A DNA stretch of 64,000 bases from Thermostichus sp047462415 (GCF_047462415.1 NZ_JANSJE010000013.1:20650-84649), one strand, 5' to 3'. Positions 1-8,802 are shown, counted from the first letter of the stretch. Program-made: numbers and translations. Notes: a model not told the origin generated them from the letters alone.

Positions 1-308
1 AGCAGGCTCTTTGGCCACCGGACTCGATCTTAAAGTTCTAAACTTTGTCCAGCAGCACAGGCGTGGCCCCCTGACAAACCCTTGCGGTTGACCCCTGCCA
101 AACCTGAGAAACCTTCGTAAGAAGTTACTTTCTACTCCTTAATTTATCATCCAGAAACGGCTGCTACCCCACCTTGACGCTCTATTCTGCGGCAATTTAG
201 CCCAACTTGATACATACCTTCACAACTTCTTCAGGTTGCGACAAGGGCTGCGCTGGGTCGGAATGACTCGAATGGCTATTCGGCAGAAAAAGTGGCTGCC
301 GCCACTCC
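1..308. other. Left-edge intergenic stretch
   Basis: I see no convincing gene here; the open frames are shadows of recO. The only structure noted is a perfect inverted repeat AAAGTT-CTA-AACTTT at 32-46, which could be an operator or part of a promoter for a gene to the left of the window. Positions 100-160 are AT-richer than the flanks. Confidence 0.4.
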
Positions 309-1115
309 CTAGCCGTTGGCAGTGGGAAGAGTATAGCAACTGTCCAGCAGGCCAGCGGAACGGATTTCGCGGTCGGCGTGATGCTCCAAAACGCGCCGCA
401 ACAGACGTTCTGCCTCCAGCCAAGCCGCCAAGGGCAGCGAATCTTCGGCCAGGGGCAAAGTTGGACTGGGCAGGGATCCCAAAGCTTGCAGGACGGAACT
501 GGAGACCCAGACAATTGGGCTGGGCCGCTGCGCCACCCGGCAAGGATCGCAGACCAAGCCGCCCAATTGCGGGCTGAAAAAAACGTTATCGACCAACCCC
601 CCCCCGCAGAAGTGACAGGCTTGCACCTGGGGAGCGAACCCTGCCAACGCCAGGAGGTGATACAGCCCATGGATGAGCAAAGGCAAAACGGCCCGCTCCG
701 AAGCGGCCCGTTCGATGCGTTGCAAGTGTTCCACCAACACCACAAACAGCTCTTCCTGGGCTTGGTCGGGCAAGGCCAGTAGCAAGGCCACCTCCGCCAG
801 GTACTGGGCCGCCGTGAGATGGGCCAAGCTGCGGCCAAGACGAGGAAAAGTCTGGAGAGTTTCCACCTGGACAATGCGCTGCAGACGTTGGCAGGCCTCC
901 GTCTGGGCAGACCAGCGCCCCCGCGCGATCAGCAGCTCGTTGATGACAAAGGGCTCCATTCGCCCTCCCCACTTGGAAGGCTGCTTACGGGATCCCTTGG
1001 CCACCGCGCGGATCAAGCCTTGCTCGCGGGTCAAGATGGTTATGATCCGATCCGACTCGCCCAGCGGGATCCCCTTTAGGTTGATGCCCGTCACCCGATA
1101 GGTGCGCCCACTCAT
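309..1115 (-). CDS. recO: DNA repair protein RecO
   Basis: RecO loads RecA onto SSB-coated single-stranded DNA in the RecFOR recombination pathway (cytoplasm). The 268-residue product begins MSGRTYRVTGINLKG, followed by the conserved LGESDRIITILTREQGLIRAVAKG of the N-terminal OB-fold. An alpha-helical middle contains a CHFCGGG...CDPC pair that matches the RecO zinc-binding cysteines. Length agrees with the family (about 240-280). I chose the ATG at 1115 over an upstream in-frame start at 1160 because its ATG overlaps the deoC stop as ATGA (1112-1115), a classic translational-coupling arrangement, and because homologues begin near this residue. It is probably co-transcribed with deoC. Confidence 0.93.
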   Translation of the reverse strand: MSGRTYRVTGINLKGIPLGESDRIITILTREQGLIRAVAKGSRKQPSKWGGRMEPFVINELLIARGRWSAQTEACQRLQRIVQVETLQTFPRLGRSLAHLTAAQYLAEVALLLALPDQAQEELFVVLVEHLQRIERAASERAVLPLLIHGLYHLLALAGFAPQVQACHFCGGGLVDNVFFSPQLGGLVCDPCRVAQRPSPIVWVSSSVLQALGSLPSPTLPLAEDSLPLAAWLEAERLLRRVLEHHADREIRSAGLLDSCYTLPTANG

Positions 1116-1807
1116 GCGGTTCCTCTGGCTTGCAGCTCTTGCATGAGCTCCAGCCCCCAAGAGGTGCCGATGCGGCTGGCCCCTGCTTGGATCATGGCCT
1201 CTGCTTGAGCCAGCGTGCGAATGCCGCCCGAAGCTTTCACCCCCACTTTACCCCGGCTGAGCTGCCACAACAGTTGCACATCTGCCGGCGTCGCCCCGCC
1301 CATCCAGCCGGTGGAGGTCATCAGAAAAGCTGCCCCCGCATCGATGCAAATCTCCCCGGCCAGCTTTTTCTCTGCCTCGGTCAAGAGGGCCGTTTCCAAA
1401 ATGGCCTTGACGCAAACCCCCGTTTCTTCCACCAGTTGGGCAATCTCGGCATGGAGGCGATCCAGCTCCCCCGCCTTGAGCCAGGCCAAGTTGATGCGGA
1501 CATCCAGCTCCCGGCACCCCTGCTCCACCGCCAGTTGAGCCTCATAGAGCTTAGCCTCCGCAGTGGTGGTGCCCAAGGGAAACCCCACCACCGTGCTTAC
1601 CTTGACCGGGGATCCATGCAGCCGCTCCACCACCCGCGGCACGTAACAAGGTGGTACGCAAAAAGTGGGAAAACAGTAGCGCAAGGCAATTGCGCACCCC
1701 TGCTCGATCTGTTCCGGGGTCGCCATCGGCAACAGCAGCGTGTGGTCGATGTACTCCGCCAAATTGATCGAGCTATCCGCCGCGCCCTTCCGCTCCAGAG
1801 AAAGCAT
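1112..1807 (-). CDS. deoC: Deoxyribose-phosphate aldolase (DERA) with catalytic Lys replaced
   Basis: Family role: class I aldolase splitting 2-deoxyribose-5-phosphate into glyceraldehyde-3-phosphate and acetaldehyde in deoxynucleoside catabolism. The 231-residue TIM barrel shows YIDHTLL near the start, VGFPLG, the strand holding the conserved acid (ELDVRIN, D102) and GVKASGGIRT with the second active-site lysine (K191). The Schiff-base lysine, which normally opens the K-T-S-T-G motif, is a methionine here (LMTSTGW, M163; codon ATG at 1321-1319). A single base separates ATG from the AAG lysine codon. Either this enzyme is inactive or altered as an aldolase, or the base call is wrong. A GTG start at 1825 is possible. 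It is upstream of recO with overlapping stop and start. Confidence 0.88.
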   Translation of the reverse strand: MLSLERKGAADSSINLAEYIDHTLLLPMATPEQIEQGCAIALRYCFPTFCVPPCYVPRVVERLHGSPVKVSTVVGFPLGTTTAEAKLYEAQLAVEQGCRELDVRINLAWLKAGELDRLHAEIAQLVEETGVCVKAILETALLTEAEKKLAGEICIDAGAAFLMTSTGWMGGATPADVQLLWQLSRGKVGVKASGGIRTLAQAEAMIQAGASRIGTSWGLELMQELQARGTA

Positions 1808-1932
1808 GGGTCGAGCCCCCAGCACCCTTCTCTACTTTAGCCCCAGTTTTCGCCCGCAGGGAGCCGCAAAGGTGGCCGAGCCTTATCGGTGTACCACCGC
1901 CCGATCGCCAGCCTTGATTGACCTGCCGCGTG

Positions 1933-2409
1933 CTAGGCACAAATGCGGGGCAAAGGTGCGGGCGCCGAGGTCACCTGCAGCAATCGGGGAATACGGCTGC
2001 TGTCGTAGATGCGAAATTCTTTTTCCAAGATGGCTTTTTCGTCGCGCACCGCCTGGTTCAAAACGATGGATCCCTGCGGATCGGAGATGGAACGGTGGAA
2101 AGTGCCGGGGGGAATGCGCAAAATACCTCGATTGGCTTCCAAGCGCACAATGTGGAAGGGATCCCGCCAGCTAAAATTCACCAAATAAAACGTCCGCCCG
2201 CCCCACAGAGCCAACAAGTTGTCCTCTTGGTGGGGATGCATGTAAAACTGCCAATAGCCTTGAGGATTGTCGGGGGGACTGATGGCCGGCCCATCATGAT
2301 AAACCAAGTCGCGGGCGTTGGATTGGGCAACTGTGATGTCGAAAAAACGTACGCCGGGGGTATCTCGAAATTGATGAAAAGGCAGCAGGGCAAACATGGA
2401 GCTCGCCAT
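1933..2409 (-). CDS. Cupin-fold conserved hypothetical protein
   Basis: The 158-residue product resembles small RmlC-like cupins. The middle reads YWQFYMHPHQEDNLLALWGGRTFYLVNF, with the histidine and glutamate pattern of cupin motif 1. Later GILRIPPGTFHRSISDPQGSIVLNQAVRD matches motif 2 (PxGxxH). It may bind a sugar nucleotide or a metal, but I cannot name a substrate. No signal peptide is visible. I prefer the ATG at 2409, preceded by an AGGTG-like ribosome site, over one at 2451, because the longer form would run over the inverted repeat that looks like a promoter or operator element. It is transcribed divergently from the LysR gene at 2564, which is its likely regulator. Confidence 0.7.
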   Translation of the reverse strand: MASSMFALLPFHQFRDTPGVRFFDITVAQSNARDLVYHDGPAISPPDNPQGYWQFYMHPHQEDNLLALWGGRTFYLVNFSWRDPFHIVRLEANRGILRIPPGTFHRSISDPQGSIVLNQAVRDEKAILEKEFRIYDSSRIPRLLQVTSAPAPLPRICA

Positions 2410-2446
2410 GGGAACACCTGACCAACGACAGAGAGAAAAACAGGTT

Positions 2447-2479
2447 TTCACACTGTTTCGTGCTGTTTCGCAGTGTGAA
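2447..2479. promoter_or_regulatory. Candidate LysR operator between divergent genes
   Basis: A perfect 9-bp inverted repeat, TTCACACTG (2447-2455) and CAGTGTGAA (2471-2479), lies between the cupin gene and the divergent LysR gene. Its spacer contains a direct repeat CTGTTTCG (2453-2460 and 2463-2470). Position and symmetry suit a LysR-type regulator site. A hairpin in the leader RNA is an alternative. Confidence 0.45.
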
Positions 2480-2563
2480 GATGGAGTTATGTCGTCAGTT
2501 TAGTCAGGCCCAGCAGAGGGTTCAAATCTGAGATAGCATCACATCTATGCGCAGATCGAATAG

Positions 2564-3478
2564 ATGGGATCCATGAACATCTCACAACTGCGAACTCTGG
2601 TGGCTGTGGTGGAGCGGGGGAATTTCAGCGATGCCGCCCTGCAATTGCAGATTTCCCAGTCGGCGGTGAGCCGGGCCATCGCCAGCCTAGAGGAAGAATT
2701 GGGGGTGTCTGTGTTGGTGCGCGGTCGCTTTGGGGCCCGCCTAACGCCGGTGGGGGAGCGACTAATGCGCCATGTCCGCAAGATGCTGCAACTGTGGGAA
2801 CAAATGGAGTATGAAGCCAACCTGGAAAAAGGGTTGCGGGGGGGAAATGTGCGGGTTGCCGCTTTTCGCAGTGCTGCAACCCATTTGCTGCCGCCGGTGA
2901 TTGCCCGCTTCCGCCAACAATTTCCGCAGGTTGCCGTCACCCTTACAGAAGAAGATCCGGCCACAGTGGAACATCTGCTGCGCTCAGGCCAGGTGGATAT
3001 TGGCCTATTGCCCTTGCCGCGGGCTGCTGAGGATCTGCAGACGTGGGAGATCGCCCGCGACGAGTTCATTTTGTTGGTTCCGCTGAGTTTTGGGCCCCTG
3101 CCGGAAACCCTCACTTGGGAGGATCTTTCCCGCTTTTCTTACATTCTCTACAACTACGCCGAATGCACCACGGCGGTGCGCAACCACTGGGAAGCGGCCC
3201 ACCAAACCCTCAAGGTGGCCTACTTGGTGAAGGAAGACTCCACCATTGTGAACATGGTGGCGCAGGGTCTGGGGGCTGCTATTTTGCCCCGCTTGGCTGC
3301 CCTCCCCATTCCCGCAGGGATCCAGATCCGCCGCTTGCCCATCCCCCTGGAGCGGGTGATCGGGGCTGCCATCCTGGCCTCGGCGCTGCATCCGCCGGCA
3401 GTCTTTGCCTTCCTGGAAGCCTTACGGGGAAACCCGTCCCAGTTGCCGGGTGGAGAGCTGGCCTTAAACTCCTCTTAA
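2564..3478 (+). CDS. LysR-type transcriptional regulator
   Basis: This DNA-binding regulator has an N-terminal winged helix-turn-helix (about residues 4-63; SQLRTLVAVVERGNFSDAA then ISQSAVSRAIASLEEELG). A linker helix and a two-lobed LysR substrate domain follow (about 90-295), with VDIGLLPLPRA and EDSTIVNMVAQGLGAAILPRLA typical of the effector-binding cleft. The length of 304 is standard. The start may be the ATG at 2573 (MNISQLRT), which follows GGGAT and matches how most family members begin. The gene is divergent from the cupin gene and faces the inverted repeat at 2447-2479, so autoregulation and control of the neighbour are likely. The effector is unknown. Confidence 0.9.
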   Translation: MGSMNISQLRTLVAVVERGNFSDAALQLQISQSAVSRAIASLEEELGVSVLVRGRFGARLTPVGERLMRHVRKMLQLWEQMEYEANLEKGLRGGNVRVAAFRSAATHLLPPVIARFRQQFPQVAVTLTEEDPATVEHLLRSGQVDIGLLPLPRAAEDLQTWEIARDEFILLVPLSFGPLPETLTWEDLSRFSYILYNYAECTTAVRNHWEAAHQTLKVAYLVKEDSTIVNMVAQGLGAAILPRLAALPIPAGIQIRRLPIPLERVIGAAILASALHPPAVFAFLEALRGNPSQLPGGELALNSS

Positions 3479-3548
3479 AATCCTGTTCCCAGGTAACTGC
3501 TAGCATGAGGCCAACTTCACTCCCACCCCATCGGAAAGGAAGGCCTCT

Positions 3549-4736
3549 ATGAACTGGCTGACGCTGCTTGGGCTACTTTGTCTTCCCGGCTCTCTGTTTT
3601 CATTTTTTGAGTATTTGCGCTCCCAGAGGTTGGTTCAGCAGCTCTCTGCAACTCGGTTGCTCAAGGTAGCCGAGCTTCGCAATCTCGGTCAGACAAGCCC
3701 AAAAGGATCGAACTTGGCCCAAGTTTACGGCAGGATTGTGTGCGATCGGCCTTTGGTATCGGAGTTTTCACGCCAGCCTTGTGTCTACTACAAGTCGGAG
3801 ATCACTTGGGAGTATGACGAAGCCGAGTGCTATCGAAAGTATTTGAATAGCGAAGGCGATGTCGCCTACAGGGAACGGATCAGCGAAGGCGAATACCAGA
3901 ACGCTCTGCGCTTGGGATCTCGGGCAAAATCCTATCCGGGGGGAATGACCGGAAAAAGGCCCGGCTTGGGCTACTCTGACTCCGGTTCTTTCCAGAAAAG
4001 GGTGGATCCCGGCTACTCTGATTCTTTCCAACAAAAGCCCGGCTCTGGCTACTTCAGCGCAGCCTCCTTTCAGCAAAAACCCGGCTCTGGCTACCCCCCT
4101 TCGGACTTTTTCCAGAAAAAGCCTGGTTACTCCGATTACCCGCAAAAGCCTGGCTTCCCAGGCCATCTGGAAAAATCGCAGTTTTCTGAAGCAGGCCCTC
4201 CCCAGAAGTATTACAACAATGTGTACTACGATCCGAGCACGGGTCGGGAATATCTCCTTGAGAGAGAGACAGAAACAAGAACTGAGACCCTTCACTCGGT
4301 GGTTCGCCAGCTCCCTTTTTTCATCGAAGACGAAACCGGAAGGGTGAGGGTGGATCCCACAGGTGCCGAGGTAGAGGCCATGTTGGTTGTGGATGAGACT
4401 GTTTTCCCCGGAAAAGGCCCCAGCCGGTTCAACTTCGATTTCAAACGCTACTTTTCCCGGATGAGAACAGAAAATCGCTCCACCCGCTCCTTTGTCTACA
4501 AAGAATGGGTGCTCCCGGTGGATGGGATGGCCTTTGCCATGGGGGAGGTGCGTTCTGAGGTAGGGGATCCTGTGATCCGAAAACCCCTTTCGGGAGGACG
4601 GTTCATCATCGCGCCCAAATCCGCTGAGGCCCTCTTGGAAGAGCACCGCTCCAATGCCTACGGCTTCTTGGCGGGATCCCTCGTCCTGCTGGGCATTGGC
4701 GTTTTCACCGTGCTCCACCTGCTGCAGTCCCTGTAG
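3549..4736 (+). CDS. GIDE-domain (MUL1-like) membrane protein with internal repeat insert
   Basis: The 395-residue protein has an N-terminal membrane helix (1-22), a region with the GIDE-type pattern (VYGRIVCDRPLVSEFSRQPCVYYKSEITWEY), a second half typical of GIDE proteins (LPFFIEDETGRVRVDPTGAEVE and the WVLPVDGMAFAMGEV block) and a C-terminal helix (about 370-392). Bacterial GIDE proteins lack the RING finger of mitochondrial MUL1; their function is unknown. Between the two halves (about residues 125-215) lies a low-complexity insert built from degenerate FQQKPGSGY units, rich in Tyr, Pro, Gln and Lys. The corresponding DNA also repeats (near 4029 and 4069). A strong GGAAAGGAAGG ribosome site precedes the ATG. 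Confidence 0.75.
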   Translation: MNWLTLLGLLCLPGSLFSFFEYLRSQRLVQQLSATRLLKVAELRNLGQTSPKGSNLAQVYGRIVCDRPLVSEFSRQPCVYYKSEITWEYDEAECYRKYLNSEGDVAYRERISEGEYQNALRLGSRAKSYPGGMTGKRPGLGYSDSGSFQKRVDPGYSDSFQQKPGSGYFSAASFQQKPGSGYPPSDFFQKKPGYSDYPQKPGFPGHLEKSQFSEAGPPQKYYNNVYYDPSTGREYLLERETETRTETLHSVVRQLPFFIEDETGRVRVDPTGAEVEAMLVVDETVFPGKGPSRFNFDFKRYFSRMRTENRSTRSFVYKEWVLPVDGMAFAMGEVRSEVGDPVIRKPLSGGRFIIAPKSAEALLEEHRSNAYGFLAGSLVLLGIGVFTVLHLLQSL

Positions 4737-4783
4737 CCCTATCGGCGATAGGCTCCCATCCTCTCTCCTCACTGTTGTAGTCA

Positions 4784-4858
4784 TTGCTACACAACGCTGT
4801 CGCGAACGCGCCGCTTCAGCTCCCCTCTCCCTCTGGGAGAGGGGCTGGGGGTGAGGGG
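4784..4858. repeat. Hairpin repeat copy A with 15-mer flank
   Basis: The stem CCCCTCTCCC (4822-4831) and GGGAGAGGGG (4835-4844) is separated by 3 nt and followed by CTGGGGGTGAGGGG. The left flank carries ATTGCTACACAACGC (4784-4798), which recurs with one mismatch and inverted near 61355. It sits between the convergent GIDE and hydrolase genes, where the hairpin could stop transcription. Confidence 0.75.
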
Positions 4859-5773
4859 TTAGACTATGGGATCAGGTTTCCGGCTGGGATCCCGGATCCA
4901 GTCCAAAAGCAGCGGGTTGACCAGCTCGGGGGCTTCGTCTTGGGGGCAATGGCCAACTCCTGGCAAGGGGATGAACCCCACCACGCAAGGGAACCCCGCC
5001 AGGGCCCGCCCCAGGGCAATGGGTTCCCAGGGATCCGCTTCCCCCCACAGGATCAAGACGGGGCAGGCGAGCTGAGGCAAGAGATCTTCTGCCAAAGGCC
5101 CCTGAGAATAGCGCACAAAAGCCAAAAAGACCTCTGCCGCTCCTGGCTCCAAAGCCGGCTTGAGCAAAAGCTGGATCAGTTCCTCGGTAACGGCTTCTTT
5201 GCGTCCGTAGGCCTGGAGGAGGATGTTGCGAATGGCCTTGGGTTGAGCTATCTGGGCGAAGAAAAAACGACCAAAGGGGGGCCACCCCAGCAGGGATTGG
5301 AGCAGAGGAGTGGTCCAGCGGCGCAGCCAGGAGATTTGCGCTCGTTTCCGCTCGTGCAGCAGCCGCAGCGAGGGATCCAACATCGCCACTCCCAAAACCT
5401 GCCCCGGATCCAGAACCGCCGCCTGCAAAGCCACAATGCAGCCAATCGAGTTGCCCACCAGATAGGCCGGCTGGCCCATCACCTCGCGCACAAAATCTGC
5501 CACCAGGGATCCCCAGGTCTCGAAGGTGTAGGGCAGAGGCGAGCCGGGCAGAGGCTTGGCGGATCCCCCAAAGCCCAACAGATCGACCGCGTACACCCGA
5601 CAGTGCTGCCCCAGCTCCGGCAAATTTTTCCGCCAATGGTCGCTGCTGGCCCCAAAGCCATGGATCAGCAACACCGCCGGGCCGGCAGATCCCGACTGCT
5701 GATAGCGAATGGACTGGTCACGCCAGAGCCAGCGGTGCTCTGCAATGGGGGGTGCGGTGGGCAAAGGAAGCAT
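4859..5773 (-). CDS. Alpha/beta hydrolase
   Basis: The 304-residue cytoplasmic hydrolase has VLLIHGFGASSDHWR (oxyanion region), the nucleophile elbow GNSIG (Ser), an acid in WGEADPWEP and the catalytic His in GVGHCPQDE. A lid domain lies between the elbow and the acid. It is closest in layout to the cyanobacterial and plastid haloalkane-dehalogenase-like or pheophytinase-like hydrolases, but I cannot assign a substrate. I start at the ATG at 5773 (MLPLPTAPP). The frame is open to 6022, but the extension is Pro/Lys-rich junk overlapping the divergent gene. The C-terminus ends one base after repeat copy A. Confidence 0.88.
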   Translation of the reverse strand: MLPLPTAPPIAEHRWLWRDQSIRYQQSGSAGPAVLLIHGFGASSDHWRKNLPELGQHCRVYAVDLLGFGGSAKPLPGSPLPYTFETWGSLVADFVREVMGQPAYLVGNSIGCIVALQAAVLDPGQVLGVAMLDPSLRLLHERKRAQISWLRRWTTPLLQSLLGWPPFGRFFFAQIAQPKAIRNILLQAYGRKEAVTEELIQLLLKPALEPGAAEVFLAFVRYSQGPLAEDLLPQLACPVLILWGEADPWEPIALGRALAGFPCVVGFIPLPGVGHCPQDEAPELVNPLLLDWIRDPSRKPDPIV

Positions 5774-5879
5774 GGGGAGCCTCTGGCTTCGCGTCAACGT
5801 TGCGATCTTAAATCTCTTTGTAAGTTTCCGGGGGAGGCTGGGCAATACTGGCAGTTGAGGGTTTTGCGGTGGGTCGGCT

Positions 5880-8042
5880 TTGATTTGGCTGGTTGGCCTC
5901 GGCTTGTTCGGCAGCGCTTTTTGCCTCTTTTGGGGACAGTTGTTGGTGGGCAAGTTGCTGCTGCCGCTGTGGGGAGGATCCCCCCTGGTGTGGAACACCT
6001 GCCTGGCTTTTTTCCAGGTCACCCTGCTGTTGGGCTACCTGTGGGCAGACCGGCTGGGGCGTGGGTTGCATCCCAGGATGGGCGTGCTGATCCAGGGGAT
6101 CTTGCTGCTGATGGGGCTGAGGCTTTTACCCTTTCAATTTGGGCTCTGCCTGCAGCCGGAAGGAGCGTGGCCCCCTCTCGCCCTCTTGGCAGACCTGGCT
6201 TTGGGAGCTGGGGTGCCGCTGTTTCTCCTGTCGGCGACGGCGCCATTGCTGCAACGGGGGTTGGCGGCAAGAAAGGTCGCGGAGCAACAGGGGCTGCGGG
6301 ATCCCTATTTTCTCTATGTGGCCAGCAATGCCGGCAGTTTGGCCGGGCTGCTGGGTTACCCGCTGCTGCTGGAGCCCCGGCTGTCTTTGGCTGGGCAAAC
6401 TCACCTGTGGACGGGATCCTACGCGCTGGTGGCAGCCCTGGTGCTGCTGAGCGGGGTGGGGCTGTTGGCGTCAGCGGCCCAGAGCACTGTGGGGGATCCC
6501 GACCCAGGATCCTTGGCAGTCTCCTGGGGAGAGCGCTGGCGCTGGGCGGGGCTGGCTTTTTTGCCGGCAGGCCTGTTGGTGGCGGTCACCACTTTGCTGA
6601 CCACCGACGTGGCGGCGGTGCCCCTGTTGTGGGCCATCCCCCTGGGGATTTATCTGCTGACATTCATGCTGGCTTTTGGGGGTATCTACCCCAGGAAGTG
6701 GATGTTGGGAACAACGGCTCTTCTGGCCTGCGGGGCAGTGGGGGCCCAGGTCTTGGGCTGGGTGAGGCCCGGTTTTTTGCTGCTGCTGCATCTGGTCACC
6801 TTTGGGCTGGTAAGCTGGGGCTGCCACAGCCAGTTGGCCTGCCGGCGCCCGCCGGTGGAGCAGTTGACGCAGTTTTACCTGTGGTTGGCTTTGGGGGGGA
6901 GCTTGGGGGGGATGTTCTCTGCCCTCTTGGCCCCGCAGGTGTTTGAGACGGTGCTGGAATATCCTCTGCTCTTGGGGGTGTCGCTGGCCGTGCTGGGGGG
7001 GCGGGTGGGCCTGTGGCTGGGGCTGGGGTTGCTCTTGCCCTTGCTGCTGTTGCGCTTTCGCCTGCCGGCGCTGCTTCACCGCGGCTCCGCCGTGGGCTTA
7101 GCCTTGGGGTGGGCGGTGCTGGTGTTCACAGGAGAGGGCAAGAGGGGATGGCTGCGGCGGCTGGGGACGATGGCGGGGTTGGTTGTGCTGCTGGGGCAAC
7201 CCTGGCTGATGCCGGGACTGCAGGTGGTGGCCAGCCAGCGCAGCGCCTTTGGCCTCAACCGAATCGTGGAATACCAGACCGAGCAGGGATCCTTCCGCAG
7301 CCTTCTGCACGGCACCACCCTACACGGCAGCCAAAACCTGGATCCCCAAAAGGCCCTGCAGCCGCTGACCTATTTCGCCCGGTCTGGGCCGGTTGGGCAG
7401 GTGTTTGCGGCGTTTAGAGCTCAGGCTGCGGCTCTCCGGCCCGCCATTGCGGTGTTGGGGCTGGGGATCGGCACGTTGGCCGCCTACGCCCAGCCGGGGG
7501 ATGAGTGGACGTTTTTCGAGTTGGATCCCACCGTGGCCGACTGGGCGGGCCGCTACTTCTCCTATCTCGATTGGGCCAGCCAGCAGGCGCAGGTACAGGT
7601 CATCCTCGGCGATGCCCGCCTCAGCCTCCAGAGGATCCCAGCGGGCAGCTATGACTTGATGGTGATGGATGCCTTCAGCTCCGACGCCGTGCCGGTGCAT
7701 TTGCTGACCCTAGAGGCCCTGACCCTCTACCTAAGCAAGCTCAAGCCCCAGGGTTGGCTGCTCTTCAACATCACCAACCGTCACCTCAACTTGGCCCCCG
7801 TGTTGGCCGGCCTGGCCGGATCCCTGCAGCTCCAGGCTTGGCAGCAGGCCCACCGGGATCTGTCCTCTGACCAGCAACAAGCAGGGCTGGCCCCCTCCCA
7901 CTGGGTGCTGATGGCCAACAACCCTGGAGCTCTGCAGGGCTGGCAGCCCCTTCTGCCCCAAGCCGGAGATCCGGTCTGGAGGGATGATTTTTCCAACCTG
8001 CTGCAGGTGATCCGTTGGCCCCAGATCCCCAGTTCCGAGTAG
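5880..8042 (+). CDS. Membrane protein fused to spermidine-synthase-like domain
   Basis: The 720-residue protein has an N-terminal half of about ten or more hydrophobic helices (residues 1-440) and a C-terminal Rossmann domain (about 470-715). The latter carries VLGLGIGTLAAYA (SAM or dcSAM binding, a changed form of the GGGDG loop), FFELDPTVADWAGRY and the DAFSSDAVPVHLL block typical of fused spermidine synthases. Such fused forms are common in bacteria, and a polyamine product has not been shown for most of them; methyl transfer is an alternative. No good ATG is near the beginning. TTG at 5880 is the best start, and an ATG far downstream would delete two helices. It is divergent from the hydrolase gene. 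Confidence 0.82.
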   Translation: MIWLVGLGLFGSAFCLFWGQLLVGKLLLPLWGGSPLVWNTCLAFFQVTLLLGYLWADRLGRGLHPRMGVLIQGILLLMGLRLLPFQFGLCLQPEGAWPPLALLADLALGAGVPLFLLSATAPLLQRGLAARKVAEQQGLRDPYFLYVASNAGSLAGLLGYPLLLEPRLSLAGQTHLWTGSYALVAALVLLSGVGLLASAAQSTVGDPDPGSLAVSWGERWRWAGLAFLPAGLLVAVTTLLTTDVAAVPLLWAIPLGIYLLTFMLAFGGIYPRKWMLGTTALLACGAVGAQVLGWVRPGFLLLLHLVTFGLVSWGCHSQLACRRPPVEQLTQFYLWLALGGSLGGMFSALLAPQVFETVLEYPLLLGVSLAVLGGRVGLWLGLGLLLPLLLLRFRLPALLHRGSAVGLALGWAVLVFTGEGKRGWLRRLGTMAGLVVLLGQPWLMPGLQVVASQRSAFGLNRIVEYQTEQGSFRSLLHGTTLHGSQNLDPQKALQPLTYFARSGPVGQVFAAFRAQAAALRPAIAVLGLGIGTLAAYAQPGDEWTFFELDPTVADWAGRYFSYLDWASQQAQVQVILGDARLSLQRIPAGSYDLMVMDAFSSDAVPVHLLTLEALTLYLSKLKPQGWLLFNITNRHLNLAPVLAGLAGSLQLQAWQQAHRDLSSDQQQAGLAPSHWVLMANNPGALQGWQPLLPQAGDPVWRDDFSNLLQVIRWPQIPSSE

Positions 8043-8178
8043 GAATCGGACTGTTCGACCCTTGGGCGAATGCACCAGCCTTAGGCAGCCCCGCAGCTCA
8101 AACAATCTTTACAACGCAGAGTTGGTATGAGTTATGATTGTTTGAAACGTAACTAATGCCTGCTCAGGAGCTCAGCTC

Positions 8179-8802
8179 ATGTCTCCTTCAACTTTGCAAG
8201 CCCTTACTGTCAATTCGCAAGCCGTCATGGCTGAAGCCTCTGGGGCTCGTTTCGTGGCCATCGGCGGCAGCTTGCGGCCCAATTCCTTGACTTATCAAGC
8301 GCTGGAGGTGGCGCGGCGCGAGTTTGAGAAGCTGGGGATCCCCTTGCACATTCTCGATCTGCGGCAGATGAAGCTGCCCTTTGCGGATGGCTCGGAATCC
8401 TACGCGGACTATCCTGATGTGGCGCTTTTGCAGGCGACCATGAAGCAGGCGGATGGGATCCTCTTGGCCAGCCCGGAGTACCACGGCGGCATCAGCGGCA
8501 GCCTGAAAAATGCCCTGGATCTGTTGCGTTTTGAGCACCTGGAGGGCAAGGTCTTCGGGTTGATCAGCGTTTTGGGCGGTGAGAGCAACAGCAACACCCT
8601 CAACCAGATGCGCTTAATTGTGCGTTGGGTGCATGGCTGGGCGATCCCGGAGCAAATCGCCATTGGTCGGGCTTGGAGCGCTTTTGACGAGCAGGGCAAT
8701 CTCAAAGACGAGAAGCTACAACAGCGCTTTCAACACTTTGTCCACAGCTTGGTGACCCACACCCACAAGTTGCGGGGGATCCCAGTAGTAAGGCCTTCCT
8801 GA
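8179..8802 (+). CDS. NADPH-dependent FMN reductase family protein
   Basis: The 207-residue flavodoxin-like protein has the phosphate-binding loop GGSLRPNSLTYQAL (about residues 29-42) and the family signature SPEYHGGISGSLKNALDLL (about 98-116), which contacts the flavin. It probably reduces FMN or a quinone/azo substrate with NAD(P)H in the cytoplasm; ArsH-like and SsuE-like enzymes are relatives. The first 20 residues are weakly conserved, and an ATG at residue 17 (MAEASGARFVAIGG) could be the true start. The gene stands alone between longer intergenic spaces. Confidence 0.87.
   Translation: MSPSTLQALTVNSQAVMAEASGARFVAIGGSLRPNSLTYQALEVARREFEKLGIPLHILDLRQMKLPFADGSESYADYPDVALLQATMKQADGILLASPEYHGGISGSLKNALDLLRFEHLEGKVFGLISVLGGESNSNTLNQMRLIVRWVHGWAIPEQIAIGRAWSAFDEQGNLKDEKLQQRFQHFVHSLVTHTHKLRGIPVVRPS

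Noticed and set aside
4784..6946. Plus-strand open frame of 720 codons
   Set aside because: It covers the hydrolase on the other strand and then the membrane/spermidine-synthase-like gene in another frame; composition is Gly/Pro/Gln-rich noise.
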